Origin: Prosthecobacter debontii
Lineage (GTDB): Bacteria; Verrucomicrobiota; Verrucomicrobiia; Verrucomicrobiales; Akkermansiaceae
Direction: 5' to 3'
Length of the DNA: 64,000 bases
NCBI GenBank assembly: GCA_945873125.1
Contig: CAMCBV010000010.1
Coordinates: 1 to 64,000 of the forward strand
The position numbers and the translations under genes are program-made. Positions 9,131-16,940 of the stretch are shown here, in pieces (within the stretch, counting starts at the first letter, position 1; each line of letters starts with the position of its first letter). The notes under the pieces were generated by a model. It saw nothing but the letters and a program-made list of their open reading frames with translations. It was not told the DNA's origin and made no database searches.

Positions 9131-9584
9131 CGTCTTGTTTGGCAGGGTTTTGATCTATTAGATCTGCGGGCATTTCATGATTCGTGGAGTAAACCATCGC
9201 GCAGCAACCGGACCACAAAAGCCCCACCAAAGCCACGCCAATTTCAGGTTCATAGGCTGCCAGCAGTAATACCGGCACCCAGAAAAAAGTGACAATCAGC
9301 GCGAGCACCCAGATCAAAAGGCGCCGCCAACCACCCGACACATTCAACATCACGGCCGTCAAACTCGGCACCAACACAATTGTCACAGCCCAAATCAGAT
9401 AGGGATTCAACGATTGTTCCGGGACGGAAAATCCGGGCTTTACCACCACCTCCATGATCCAGTTGTCCAACTGCCCGACCATTCCCAAATAATTGAGCCC
9501 AGCCGAAAGACCGATACCCATCAACGCGATCGCGATCGTGGCGAAACCCACATCCGCCGGTTGTTTGTGAGACGAAGGATCCAT
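9117..9584 (-). CDS. Small integral membrane protein of unknown function
   Basis: 155 aa with about four hydrophobic segments: near residues 14-34, 62-82, 86-107 and 110-128 (IWAVTIVLVPSLTAVMLNV; LLIWVLALIVTFFWVPVLLL; IGVALVGLLWSGCCAMV). The tail is charged (DLIDQNPAKQDDAKS). No known family is recognised. It sits between bcp and recR, overlapping bcp by 1 bp and recR by 14 bp, so the three genes form one transcription unit bcp-orf-recR. Confidence 0.7.
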   Translation of the reverse strand: MDPSSHKQPADVGFATIAIALMGIGLSAGLNYLGMVGQLDNWIMEVVVKPGFSVPEQSLNPYLIWAVTIVLVPSLTAVMLNVSGGWRRLLIWVLALIVTFFWVPVLLLAAYEPEIGVALVGLLWSGCCAMVYSTNHEMPADLIDQNPAKQDDAKS

Positions 9585-10150
9585 TATCCGAGAATTTGAG
9601 ACAATTGCTCCGTGTGACTCAACGGCGAGACCTTTTCCAATACCGCCTCAATCTTTCCATCCACACCGATGACAAATGTGCTGCGCTCGATCCCCATGAA
9701 TTTTTTTCCCATCATGGATTTTTGAACCCATACACCATAGGCATTGACGATCTGCTTATCTTCGTCCGCGATCAAAGGATAGGGTAGATTTTTCTTTGAA
9801 ATGAACTTCCGGTGACTTGCCACACTGTCCGCGCTCACACCAAATACCCGCGCCTTGCCTTTAATCTCATCCCAATGCTCACGCAACGAACACGCTTGAA
9901 TCGTACAGCCAGGGGTGTTGTCTTTCGGGTAAAAAACCAGCACCACCCGCTCGCCGCGCAAATCTGAAAGCGACACCCGGGCATCATCTTCCCGATTCAC
10001 AACTGTTGCATGGAAATCCGGCGCCATGTCGCCAACCTTTGGTTTCATGGCCGGAGCTTCGCCTTGTCCGTGCCGCAAATCAACTCCTCCTTTGCCCTTG
10101 CTTTCATATAATCCGTTATTTTTGTTGTCGCGCCATTCCCAAAAATCCAT
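9584..10150 (-). CDS. bcp: Thioredoxin-dependent thiol peroxidase (Bcp/PrxQ)
   Basis: 188 aa from the ATG at 10150, or 154 aa from the internal ATG at 10048 (MKPKVGDMAPDFHATVV), which is the usual Bcp length. A GGAG motif 6 nt upstream supports the longer form. VLVFYPKDNTPGCTIQACSLREH contains the peroxidatic Cys and the resolving Cys five residues later, as in atypical 2-Cys Bcp enzymes. It reduces hydroperoxides using thioredoxin. The extra N-terminal stretch (MDFWEWRDNKNNGLYESKGK) is not family-like and could be a lineage-specific addition. At the longer start its ATG overlaps the ATG of the divergent gene at 10149 in the palindrome CATG. Confidence 0.9.
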   Translation of the reverse strand: MDFWEWRDNKNNGLYESKGKGGVDLRHGQGEAPAMKPKVGDMAPDFHATVVNREDDARVSLSDLRGERVVLVFYPKDNTPGCTIQACSLREHWDEIKGKARVFGVSADSVASHRKFISKKNLPYPLIADEDKQIVNAYGVWVQKSMMGKKFMGIERSTFVIGVDGKIEAVLEKVSPLSHTEQLSQILG

Positions 10151-11480
10151 GATTGTCTCCATTTTTCGACTGGCTAATCTCTCTACATCCTATCAATTAC
10201 AACCATTGATCTTACGCATTTCCATCCTTCTGCTATTCGCTGGTATTACATACGCCAGAGATCCCGTTGCCGAAGCGGCGAAAAATCCCATGTCCCTGCT
10301 GCCAGATGGCAGCGTGCTACATGAAGTCCTGCTTCCTCGTTACGATAAAGATCGCGTTCTTGTCGGCGATCTCAAAGCGGAAGTCATGACACGGATCAAC
10401 CCGCAGAAAATTCAGGGTGAAAACGTCCTCATCAAATTTTACAAGCCGGATCTTACCCTGCGTGGAAAGATAAAACTCCGTAAAGTCGTATTCAATCCAC
10501 ACACTGATCGGCTGCGCGCGGATGAACCGGTTGAAATCACCACCGACCGTCTTGTAGCCAAAGGCAGTGGGCTGATTTACGCTCTTCAAAAAAGCCAAGG
10601 CTTTCTCATCGGCCCCTCCACCACATGGATTTCCTACTCAGAACCCACCACCTCAATGCGTCCAACCACTACCAAAACCGCCGCCCTCCTCGCTGTGTGC
10701 CTCGCTCCCTCTCTCACCATTGCCGCACCGCCCGCTGCTGTTTCCGAAGCGGAACTTGCCGAGATCAAGACCTCTGCGGTTACCGTCAAACCACAACTCA
10801 ACGCCAAAGACGAAGAGACCCAAGCCAAGCTCCAAGCGGATCTGGCCGCTGCGAAAAAAGCCTCCGATGATGCCCACGGTTTTGTAAAATCAGCAGAGCT
10901 GAAAGGTATTTCCAGCGAGCCGGCGCCCTCTGAAGGTTCTCCCCTTGAAATCGCTCCAGGACCAAATGACACGGTGATCAAGTGCGATGGCGGCATGTAT
11001 TTTGACTCCGAGGAAGGAGTTCTCGTTTATCTGAAAAATGTCTCAGTCTCCGACCCGCGCTTCACCCTCAAAGGAGCGGACGAGCTCAAAGTATTTTTTG
11101 ATAAAAAGGATCCAAAAAAAGCTGCTCCGACCGAGAAAAAAGAGGACGACAAAAACAAGGCAGTCAAGAAACCAGGCGCATCCGGTCCAGCGGCAAATTT
11201 CGGTGATGTCAAGAAAATCATCGCGACCGGCACCGTACACTTCATTCAGAAAAGTGTCGCCGGCAAGGAACCCGTCGAAGCCAGTGGAGGAATCCTGACT
11301 TACGATGTGCCAAAGGAAGAAATTATCATCAGCCAACGATACCCATGGGTCAAACAGGGCAACTTTTACGCCCGTGCCAAACAACCCAACCTCACGCTCC
11401 GCATTCTCACCAACGGTTCTTTTTCCACTCTGGGAGAATGGGAAGGGGGCGGCAGCAACCTCAAATTCAACGGGCGCTAA
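10149..11480 (+). CDS. LptC-like plus LptA/OstA-like lipopolysaccharide-transport protein (in-frame double protein)
   Basis: One frame of 443 aa holds what looks like two secreted proteins. Residues 1-160: signal/anchor segment (RISILLLFAGITYA), then an LptC-like beta region (GDLKAEVMTRINPQKIQGENVLIKFY...). From residue 170 (ATG at 10656) a second signal peptide appears (MRPTTTKTAALLAVCLAPSL TIAAPPAA), then an OstA/LptA-like domain (NDTVIKCDGGMYFDSEEGVLVYLKNVSV...DVKKIIATGTVHFIQK) with a Lys-rich low-complexity insert. The lptB gene follows after 42 bp, which supports an LPS bridge function between the inner and outer membranes. There is no stop between the halves. Either they are fused, or the internal ATG starts a second protein of 274 aa. 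Confidence 0.75.
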   Translation: MIVSIFRLANLSTSYQLQPLILRISILLLFAGITYARDPVAEAAKNPMSLLPDGSVLHEVLLPRYDKDRVLVGDLKAEVMTRINPQKIQGENVLIKFYKPDLTLRGKIKLRKVVFNPHTDRLRADEPVEITTDRLVAKGSGLIYALQKSQGFLIGPSTTWISYSEPTTSMRPTTTKTAALLAVCLAPSLTIAAPPAAVSEAELAEIKTSAVTVKPQLNAKDEETQAKLQADLAAAKKASDDAHGFVKSAELKGISSEPAPSEGSPLEIAPGPNDTVIKCDGGMYFDSEEGVLVYLKNVSVSDPRFTLKGADELKVFFDKKDPKKAAPTEKKEDDKNKAVKKPGASGPAANFGDVKKIIATGTVHFIQKSVAGKEPVEASGGILTYDVPKEEIIISQRYPWVKQGNFYARAKQPNLTLRILTNGSFSTLGEWEGGGSNLKFNGR

Positions 11481-11494
11481 TCTAATACCCGAGG

Positions 11495-11513
11495 TTTAAA
11501 GTTTAAATTTAAG
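11495..11513 (+). repeat. Heptamer array H3 upstream of lptB
   Basis: Units TTTAAAG, TTTAAAT and TTAAGAC with steps of 7 and 6 nt, ending about 10 nt before the lptB ATG at 11523. No Shine-Dalgarno sequence is present between them. Confidence 0.65.
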
Positions 11514-11522
11514 ACGATTCAT

Positions 11523-12290
11523 ATGACTCACGAACCCGGCTCCACATGCAATCACGTCGATACAGCTGTTCTTGCGGCAGAGGGATTGAAAAAATCTTAC
11601 GGAGGCCGCGTGGTGGTAAATGATGTTTCCATCACGGTTCAACCCAAGGAAATTGTCGGACTACTCGGTCCCAACGGCGCAGGAAAAACCACATCGTTCT
11701 ATATGATTGCCGGCCTGATCCCTGCAGAACACGGAAGCATTCACCTACTCGGTGAGGATATCTCGAAGCTTCCCATGCATCAGCGCGCGCGACGCGGCCT
11801 CGGATATCTACCCCAAGAGGAATCCGTCTTTCGCAAACTCTCCGTCCTCGACAATCTGCTGGCCATTCTTGAAACCCGACCCGGTCTTTCCCGCAGCGAT
11901 CAAATGGATCGCGCTCACCAACTTCTGGAGCGCTTCAACATTTCCAAGCTCGCAAAATCCCATGCCATCACGCTTTCCGGTGGAGAAAAACGCCGACTCG
12001 CCATCGCTCGTTCGCTTTGCTCCGATCCCAAGGTGCTGATGCTTGACGAACCTTTCGCAGGCATCGATCCAATAGCTGTCGAAGACATCCAACGCATCGT
12101 CCGCGAGCTCAGGGAAAAAGACAACCTCGCCATCCTCATCACGGATCACTCCGTTCGCGAAACTCTGTCCATCACCGACCGAGCCTTCCTGATTCATGAC
12201 GGACGCGTGATTCTCGAAGGGGCATCCAACGAACTTGTTGATGATCCCATCGCAAGAAAATACTACCTCGGTGAGGATTTCAAAATGTGA
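11523..12290 (+). CDS. lptB: LPS export ABC transporter ATP-binding protein LptB
   Basis: 255 aa. Walker A is GPNGAGKTT, the Q-loop region is YLPQEESVFRKLSVLDNLLA (typical for LptB), the signature is LSGGEKRR and Walker B is VLMLDEPFAGIDP, followed by an ITDHSVRETL H-loop. It hydrolyses ATP to drive LPS extraction by LptFG, which are not in this window. The N-terminus carries about 17 extra residues (MTHEPGSTCNHVDTAVL) before the usual start of the domain. It directly follows the LptC/LptA-like gene, and its start is preceded by heptamer array H3. Confidence 0.93.
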   Translation: MTHEPGSTCNHVDTAVLAAEGLKKSYGGRVVVNDVSITVQPKEIVGLLGPNGAGKTTSFYMIAGLIPAEHGSIHLLGEDISKLPMHQRARRGLGYLPQEESVFRKLSVLDNLLAILETRPGLSRSDQMDRAHQLLERFNISKLAKSHAITLSGGEKRRLAIARSLCSDPKVLMLDEPFAGIDPIAVEDIQRIVRELREKDNLAILITDHSVRETLSITDRAFLIHDGRVILEGASNELVDDPIARKYYLGEDFKM

Positions 12291-12315
12291 CATCGCGACC
12301 CATACTAGACCCGAT

Positions 12316-13236
12316 ATGAAATCTTTTCTCAGCCTTCTTTTGGTGATTCCATTTCTGATTCAATGCGGTGGCCAGGCGCCCGAGATTCAACGTCGGAACA
12401 CGGCGTATTCGCCCTTCATGGGGAGTGGAAACGGATTTGGCGGAACCAGTGTTTCTCGTTCTCCCTTGGTCCTGAATGTCTCTGGTTGGGATCCCAAAGA
12501 AACACAACGTAGCGGCAGTCGCTTCTCTGAGCATGACGTATCTGCTTTGAGGAAAAATGGTGGTTTGGCACTCATCGCACGCTCCGCGAAAGGCCCGCTG
12601 CTCGATGAAAAATTTGGCGATTTCCTAAGATCCGCAAACCGCGAGGGAATGATGCTCGGCGCCTATCATTTCGTCACCATGGACCAACCCGCCGCCATCC
12701 AGGCGGATCGCTTCGTCAGTCGCGTCCAAGCCATTGCCCGCGCGCGCGGCTTGTCAGGCAAACAGATTCTCTTGGTCGGGGATTTCGACACAAAATCCAC
12801 TCCGGATCGTTTGGTTGACTTTATCCAGCGCGTCCACCAACGCACCGGTATCTACCCCGTAACGTATCTTGAAAACAGCGATGGTCTGCGAGTCCGCTTG
12901 AGTCGCGCTACGTCAGCACAAAAAAACATCATCCGGCAGTCTCCTTACTGGCTCGCACTCTACAGCCCGGGCGGAACCGAACGCGTGATGGCCGGCGGTG
13001 GGCTGACCCCTGATTCACTCAAAGCGCAGTATGGCATCTGGAACAACTGGTCCATGTGGCAATACGGCGGTGTCATTTGGGAAAATGGCAGATCCAAAGC
13101 CAAACATTATGACACTCCCGCCTGGCGTAGCCCTCGCTTTTTGGGTGATCTGGCAAGTCCCATGGAGCGTAATGTTTTCAAGGGAAGCACAAATGATCTG
13201 CTCACTTTCTGGGCACGACACAGCATCAAGATTTAA
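12316..13236 (+). CDS. GH25-like (lysozyme-fold) lipoprotein
   Basis: 306 aa from the ATG at 12316. Signal peptide with a lipobox (FLIQCGG, Cys17). The body follows the GH25 muramidase layout: GLALIARSAKGPLLDEKFGDF, then ANREGMMLGAYHFVTM (the conserved G-YHF strand), ILLVGDFD and YPVTYLENSDGLR, and WSMWQYGG near the end. GH25 enzymes cut peptidoglycan with a DxE pair at the IxxVDxE position, and here that position reads GDFDTK (Asp156, Asp158). The Glu is therefore replaced by Asp and activity is uncertain. The first catalytic Asp of canonical GH25 (DVS near the start) also appears altered to NVSGWD. It may be a cell-wall hydrolase or a binding relic. Only 25 bp follow lptB. Confidence 0.75.
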   Translation: MKSFLSLLLVIPFLIQCGGQAPEIQRRNTAYSPFMGSGNGFGGTSVSRSPLVLNVSGWDPKETQRSGSRFSEHDVSALRKNGGLALIARSAKGPLLDEKFGDFLRSANREGMMLGAYHFVTMDQPAAIQADRFVSRVQAIARARGLSGKQILLVGDFDTKSTPDRLVDFIQRVHQRTGIYPVTYLENSDGLRVRLSRATSAQKNIIRQSPYWLALYSPGGTERVMAGGGLTPDSLKAQYGIWNNWSMWQYGGVIWENGRSKAKHYDTPAWRSPRFLGDLASPMERNVFKGSTNDLLTFWARHSIKI

Positions 13237-13371
13237 TCCCAGCCCCCACTGAAAAAATCAGCCGTGGGTCATTGAAAAAATCCAACCTAGATCTTTAAAG
13301 AGAATTCTTTTTCCAAGCGGCTGATGTCATTCATATCATTCGAACTCCTCGGATTTTCTCTTTGGTTGATG

Positions 13372-13399
13372 TTTGAACTTTAGAATTTAGAGTTTCCCA
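13372..13399 (+). repeat. Heptamer array H4 (TTTGAAC, TTTAGAA, TTTAGAG, TTTCCCA)
   Basis: Four units in perfect 7-nt register, ending one nucleotide before the ATG at 13401, so the array occupies the position of the ribosome-binding site. The first three units fit TTTRRAN. Confidence 0.85.
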
Positions 13400-13400
13400 G

Positions 13401-14327
13401 ATGCTTGCTTTCTCAACCTGCTGGAACAATTCCCGCCATACCGATGGCGAGTCAATGATCGATGAAATTCTGGATCTGGGATTTTCCGTCATCGAACTCT
13501 CCCATGGCATGACGATTGCCAAGCTTCCGGGCATAAGGAAAGCATACCGCGCGGGGAAATTCACATGCTCCGGGCTACACAATTATTTCCCCTCACCGGT
13601 CGAAGTCATGATCGATGCACCTGATGCCTACGAATATACATCGCACCGCGCATCCGATCGTAAAAGAGCCATGGACATGACTCTGAAAACACTCGAACTC
13701 GCCGCCGAATTCAACGCCGGTTATATTGTCCTTCATATGGGATCGACACCTCTCAATCCCAAAAAATTCACCAAGCCTCTCACCGAACAAGTCGCCGCCG
13801 GCCAGCAACACGAGCCACGTTTCATCAAACAAAAAATCGAGTTCATCAAGAAGCGGGAAAAGCTCTCCGCTCTTTACTACCGGCGCGCCATTGAAGCGCT
13901 GGAAGAACTCGCTCCAAAAGCGGAAGAATACCAAATCAAGCTCGCGGTCGAATCTCGCTCACGTTTTGAGGACATGCCCAATGAACGCGAAATGGTGAAA
14001 CTTCAGGAGCATTTCAAAGACCACCCATGGATCGGCTACTGGCATGACTTTGGCCATGTACAACTCAAACACAATCTGGGTCTCCTCGATCATGAAGCAT
14101 GGCTGGAAACCATTTCACCACACCTCATCGGCGGACATGTGCACGATGTCGAATGGCCCGCGCGCGATCACCGCACCCCGTTTACCGGCTCGCTCAATTA
14201 CTCAGCCCTCCTTACACATTTTCCCGCCAATTGCCCCCTCATCTGGGAGCTAAGCCCATCCCAGAAATCCGAAGAAATTCAGTCTTCGCTCAAAATCTGG
14301 AAACAGAAATTTCCAGAACGCTGCTAG
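13401..14327 (+). CDS. TIM-barrel sugar phosphate isomerase/endonuclease-IV-like protein
   Basis: 308 aa. It has the AP_endonuc_2-type barrel with metal-binding positions at strand ends: VIELSHGM, GLHNYFPSP, GYIVLHMGS, KLAVESRSRFED (Glu), IGYWHDFGHVQL (Asp/His), and LIGGHVHDVEWPARDH (His pair). The substrate is not known. The protein differs from the TIM-barrel gene at 909 in loop lengths and gives a different motif set, so it is a distant relative rather than a recent copy. No signal peptide is present. Start ATG at 13401 directly abuts heptamer array H4. Confidence 0.8.
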   Translation: MLAFSTCWNNSRHTDGESMIDEILDLGFSVIELSHGMTIAKLPGIRKAYRAGKFTCSGLHNYFPSPVEVMIDAPDAYEYTSHRASDRKRAMDMTLKTLELAAEFNAGYIVLHMGSTPLNPKKFTKPLTEQVAAGQQHEPRFIKQKIEFIKKREKLSALYYRRAIEALEELAPKAEEYQIKLAVESRSRFEDMPNEREMVKLQEHFKDHPWIGYWHDFGHVQLKHNLGLLDHEAWLETISPHLIGGHVHDVEWPARDHRTPFTGSLNYSALLTHFPANCPLIWELSPSQKSEEIQSSLKIWKQKFPERC

Positions 14328-14343
14328 GGCGCTCTCAGACCAC

Positions 14344-14487
14344 TCAATGGGCTGCTTGCTCAATGTGTCGCCCAGCGGAACGGACATCCGATCCAAAACC
14401 GTGTAATGTGCCACATCCTGAGGTCATCAATGCGATAACCGCTGCAGCGAGTGCGAAAAAGACGATAGTTGTTAAATTGATTTTCAT
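14344..14487 (-). CDS. Entericidin-like small lipoprotein
   Basis: 47 aa: MKINLTTIVFFALAAAVIAL then MTSGCGTLHGFGSDVRSAGR and HIEQAAH. A signal peptide and lipobox end at Cys25 (TSGC). The mature part matches the entericidin pattern, in which C-N/G-T-x-x-G-x-G-x-D-x-x-x-x-G-x-x-I-x-x-A-A forms one amphipathic helix. Entericidin A/B are tiny envelope lipoproteins known from Enterobacteria as an antidote/toxin pair. Relatives in other phyla have unknown roles, often stress-related. It is the only gene in the 346-bp interval 14328-14673, whose remainder shows nothing recognisable. Confidence 0.8.
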   Translation of the reverse strand: MKINLTTIVFFALAAAVIALMTSGCGTLHGFGSDVRSAGRHIEQAAH

Positions 14488-14673
14488 AATTACAGACTAA
14501 CGACTGAATGCGCTATTTTCCATGGGGAATATCCTTACCCTTGCCGTGAATCCCAGCATGAGCAGCGCACCCCTAAAACCGTTCTTTTTATTTGACCCAA
14601 GGCCAATATCTACCAACATCCAAGCTCTGATTTAAGACTTAATCCCAATAAGAAATGATCAGAATATCGAGCC

Positions 14674-15408
14674 ATGTCCCGCGCCATCTTATTCATTTTT
14701 TTATCCACTTGTTCATGGGTTTATGCCGAACCCGAGAACGCGGCCGTCATCCAGTTACGTGAAACGATTTCCAAAATTGTCGATGTTCAGACCACCGAGT
14801 CTCAAGAGCGCCTTGATTGGAAAGCCCGGAAGGATGAATTTGCCGCCTTGCTTGATCTGCATTCCCGCGAGCTTAAGCTTTTGGATGAAGAACTCAGCCA
14901 AGCCGGCCAATCCGCTCCCGGCCATGTCGAATCGGCCGAGGAAATCAAAGCTGAGATCGCCGCACTGAAACAAGCGCGTAGCCTGACCACCGAAGCGGTC
15001 TCCAGAAATCTTCCACTCATCAAAAGTCTCGCCAAGCGTTTCCCACAGCCTCTAGTCAAAGAAGCTGAAGTCGAGCTTGCCACTCTCAGCGCATGGAAAC
15101 CCACGGATGAACCGCGCGATGCTCTACGCTCCATTCTCGCCCTTATCACCAAAGCCGAGCAATTCAACCGCCGCTTCACCCGCACCACAGAAATCCGCGA
15201 AGGCCGCGAAGTCGAAGTTCTCTACCTCGGTCTGGCCCAGGCATTTTATATGGATCGCAAAGACCAAGCCGGTATCGGTCAGCCCGGCGCTGATGGATGG
15301 GTATGGAAAGCAAAACCCGAGATCCGTCCGGACCTCACTGCCGCGCTTGAATCTCTCGATAAAAAACGTCCCCCAACCATGGTTACCCTACCATTGGAAA
15401 TCCGCTAA
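14674..15408 (+). CDS. DUF3450 periplasmic protein of a TonB2-type system
   Basis: 244 aa. A signal peptide (LFIFLSTCSWVYA) is followed by a coiled-coil stretch (about 25-110, with ELKLLDEELSQAGQ and EIKAEIAALKQAR) and a C-terminal globular part ending in GLAQAFYMDRKDQAGIG, GADGWVWKAKPEIRPDLT. The GWxW and FYxxxD motifs are typical of DUF3450. In gammaproteobacterial TonB2 clusters a DUF3450 gene comes first, before the ExbB-like TtpC gene, and the same order is seen here. It probably modulates the ExbB1 component in the periplasm. It lies 12 bp before the next gene. Confidence 0.85.
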   Translation: MSRAILFIFLSTCSWVYAEPENAAVIQLRETISKIVDVQTTESQERLDWKARKDEFAALLDLHSRELKLLDEELSQAGQSAPGHVESAEEIKAEIAALKQARSLTTEAVSRNLPLIKSLAKRFPQPLVKEAEVELATLSAWKPTDEPRDALRSILALITKAEQFNRRFTRTTEIREGREVEVLYLGLAQAFYMDRKDQAGIGQPGADGWVWKAKPEIRPDLTAALESLDKKRPPTMVTLPLEIR

Positions 15409-15420
15409 CTGGCAACGACC

Positions 15421-16797
15421 ATGCAATTTTCCAACTTAGTATCCCTCCGCCGCTGCCTGCTTGTCTTTACGATGGCAGCATCGTCTCTCCATGCGCAAAA
15501 CGAAATTTCCGCCGCTCTCAAACAAGCGGAGATCGACCTCAAACAAGCCTTCTCCAATCTCGAAAAAACCCGCCAAGCGATCGCGGCAGAGAAACCCAAG
15601 CTCAACACAGATTTCAGGGAAACAGAACAATCTCTGTTAGAAAAACGCCGCTTGGTGAGAATCGCTCGCCTGAGCAAAGAGGATCGCGCGCAAGAAATTC
15701 GCCAACTCCAAAACGATCTCTCCACGCGCCGCCAGGACGCAACATATCTTTCCGGCCTGCTGAAAGACCATGCGCTAAAAACCGCAACACTCGCCAATCC
15801 CGGCACCCCGGAACTAGAAATCGATTCCCAACTACTCGCTGCCGAAATCACTAATCCTGCCAATTCACTAAATCAGCGTCTTGGCATTCTCGATGCATCC
15901 ATCACTCGTCTCGAACACCTTCTGGGAGGCTCCTCCACCCCCGGAAAAGCCGCTGATCCATACGGAGAAATTCACGAAGGCACCCTCGCTGCTAGCGGAC
16001 CCGTTGCTTATTTTCTCTCCAGCGATAAAACCACTGGCGGTGATATCATTCGCTCCAAGTCCAACGATGTCCCACGCTACATTCCCGGAGACGTGGCGGA
16101 TCTTACCGATCTCATCTCAGGAAAATCTGTTTCTCTTCCGCTCGACCCCACCGGTGGCAATGCGCGTGCGATGGATGAAATCGACGCCGGGTTTCCAGAT
16201 ATGGTTCGTAAAGGCGGACTCTGGGTCTGGCCTATCATGTTTCTTGCGCTACTCTCACTCGCCTTCGGCTTGGTGAAACTCTCACAATTCGCCCGCTTGA
16301 TTCAACCGACCGATGCATGGATTGCCGCCATACTCGCCTCTCTCCGCAGTGGCGACCGCGACAAGGCACTCCAACTCGCCAGCGAACCGAATCATCCAGC
16401 TGGGGCGGTCATGGTGAAACTGGTAAGTATTTCGGAAAACTCTACGGACCTTGTGGAAGAAACTCTCTACGAGCAACTCATGGCCGTACAGAGCAAAGCG
16501 TCCTCACTGCTTCCGGTCATCGCGGTCACGGCCGCGACATCCCCTCTTCTCGGCTTGCTCGGAACGGTTTCAGGCATGATCGCGACCTTCAATCTCATCA
16601 CCCTCTTTGGCTCTGGCGACCCCAAACCCCTCGCTGGCGGCATCTCCGAAGCGCTAATCACAACTTTGTTCGGCCTGGTCGTCGCGATCCCAGCACTCAT
16701 CCTCCATGCCTTCCTTTCACGCCGCGCTCAAGGTATCGTACAAACCACCGAACGCCTCGGACTTTCCTTCGTCAACGGTCTCAGAGCCAAACCTTGA
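15421..16797 (+). CDS. MotA/TolQ/ExbB proton-channel protein with periplasmic coiled coil (TtpC-like ExbB1)
   Basis: 458 aa. Signal peptide (residues 10-26, ending LHAQ), then about 230 residues outside the membrane that include a coiled coil (EISAALKQAEIDLKQAFSNL...). The MotA/TolQ/ExbB domain runs from about 260, with one TM (WPIMFLALLSLAFGLVKL) and two later TMs (LLPVIAVTAATSPLLGLLGT; EALITTLFGLVVAIPALILH). The SPLLGLLGTVSGMI motif is the channel signature. TtpC in Vibrio has the same long N-terminal extension and is needed in addition to ExbB-ExbD-TonB. The stop codon sits at the edge of the degenerate heptamer array H5. Confidence 0.88.
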   Translation: MQFSNLVSLRRCLLVFTMAASSLHAQNEISAALKQAEIDLKQAFSNLEKTRQAIAAEKPKLNTDFRETEQSLLEKRRLVRIARLSKEDRAQEIRQLQNDLSTRRQDATYLSGLLKDHALKTATLANPGTPELEIDSQLLAAEITNPANSLNQRLGILDASITRLEHLLGGSSTPGKAADPYGEIHEGTLAASGPVAYFLSSDKTTGGDIIRSKSNDVPRYIPGDVADLTDLISGKSVSLPLDPTGGNARAMDEIDAGFPDMVRKGGLWVWPIMFLALLSLAFGLVKLSQFARLIQPTDAWIAAILASLRSGDRDKALQLASEPNHPAGAVMVKLVSISENSTDLVEETLYEQLMAVQSKASSLLPVIAVTAATSPLLGLLGTVSGMIATFNLITLFGSGDPKPLAGGISEALITTLFGLVVAIPALILHAFLSRRAQGIVQTTERLGLSFVNGLRAKP

Positions 16798-16824
16798 TTT
16801 TCAAACTCTGAACCTCGATTTCTC
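16789..16824 (-). repeat. Degenerate heptamer array H5 after exbB1
   Basis: Read on the minus strand, units TTCAGAG, TTTGAAA, ATCAAGG and TTTGGCT lie in a 7-nt register but only one fits TTTRRAN fully. It overlaps the end of the ExbB1 gene. Together with H6, which points the other way, it bounds the 138-bp gap. It is probably a decayed copy. Confidence 0.35.
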
Positions 16825-16912
16825 CAATCGAAACGCGCCACTACGTCACTCTGATATCCACATGGATTTCTCTAATAAAAAACTGATTGCCTCTCACATC
16901 TCTTCTCTGAGA

Positions 16913-16940
16913 TTTGAAATTTAATATTTAAAATCTTGAA
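16913..16940 (+). repeat. Heptamer array H6 supplying the exbB2 start codon
   Basis: TTTGAAA, TTTAATA and TTTAAAA follow in exact 7-nt steps, then TC, then TTGAAAC, which contains the TTG start codon of the exbB2 gene at 16936. The rest of the gap 16798-16912 holds a possible 20-residue frame starting at 16861 whose last residues are encoded by the array, which is not considered a gene. Confidence 0.75.

Noticed and set aside
16861..16923. A 20-codon frame (MDFSNKKLIASHISSLRFEI) in the exbB1-exbB2 gap
   Set aside because: Its end is encoded by heptamer array H6 and it has no start context; likely not a gene.
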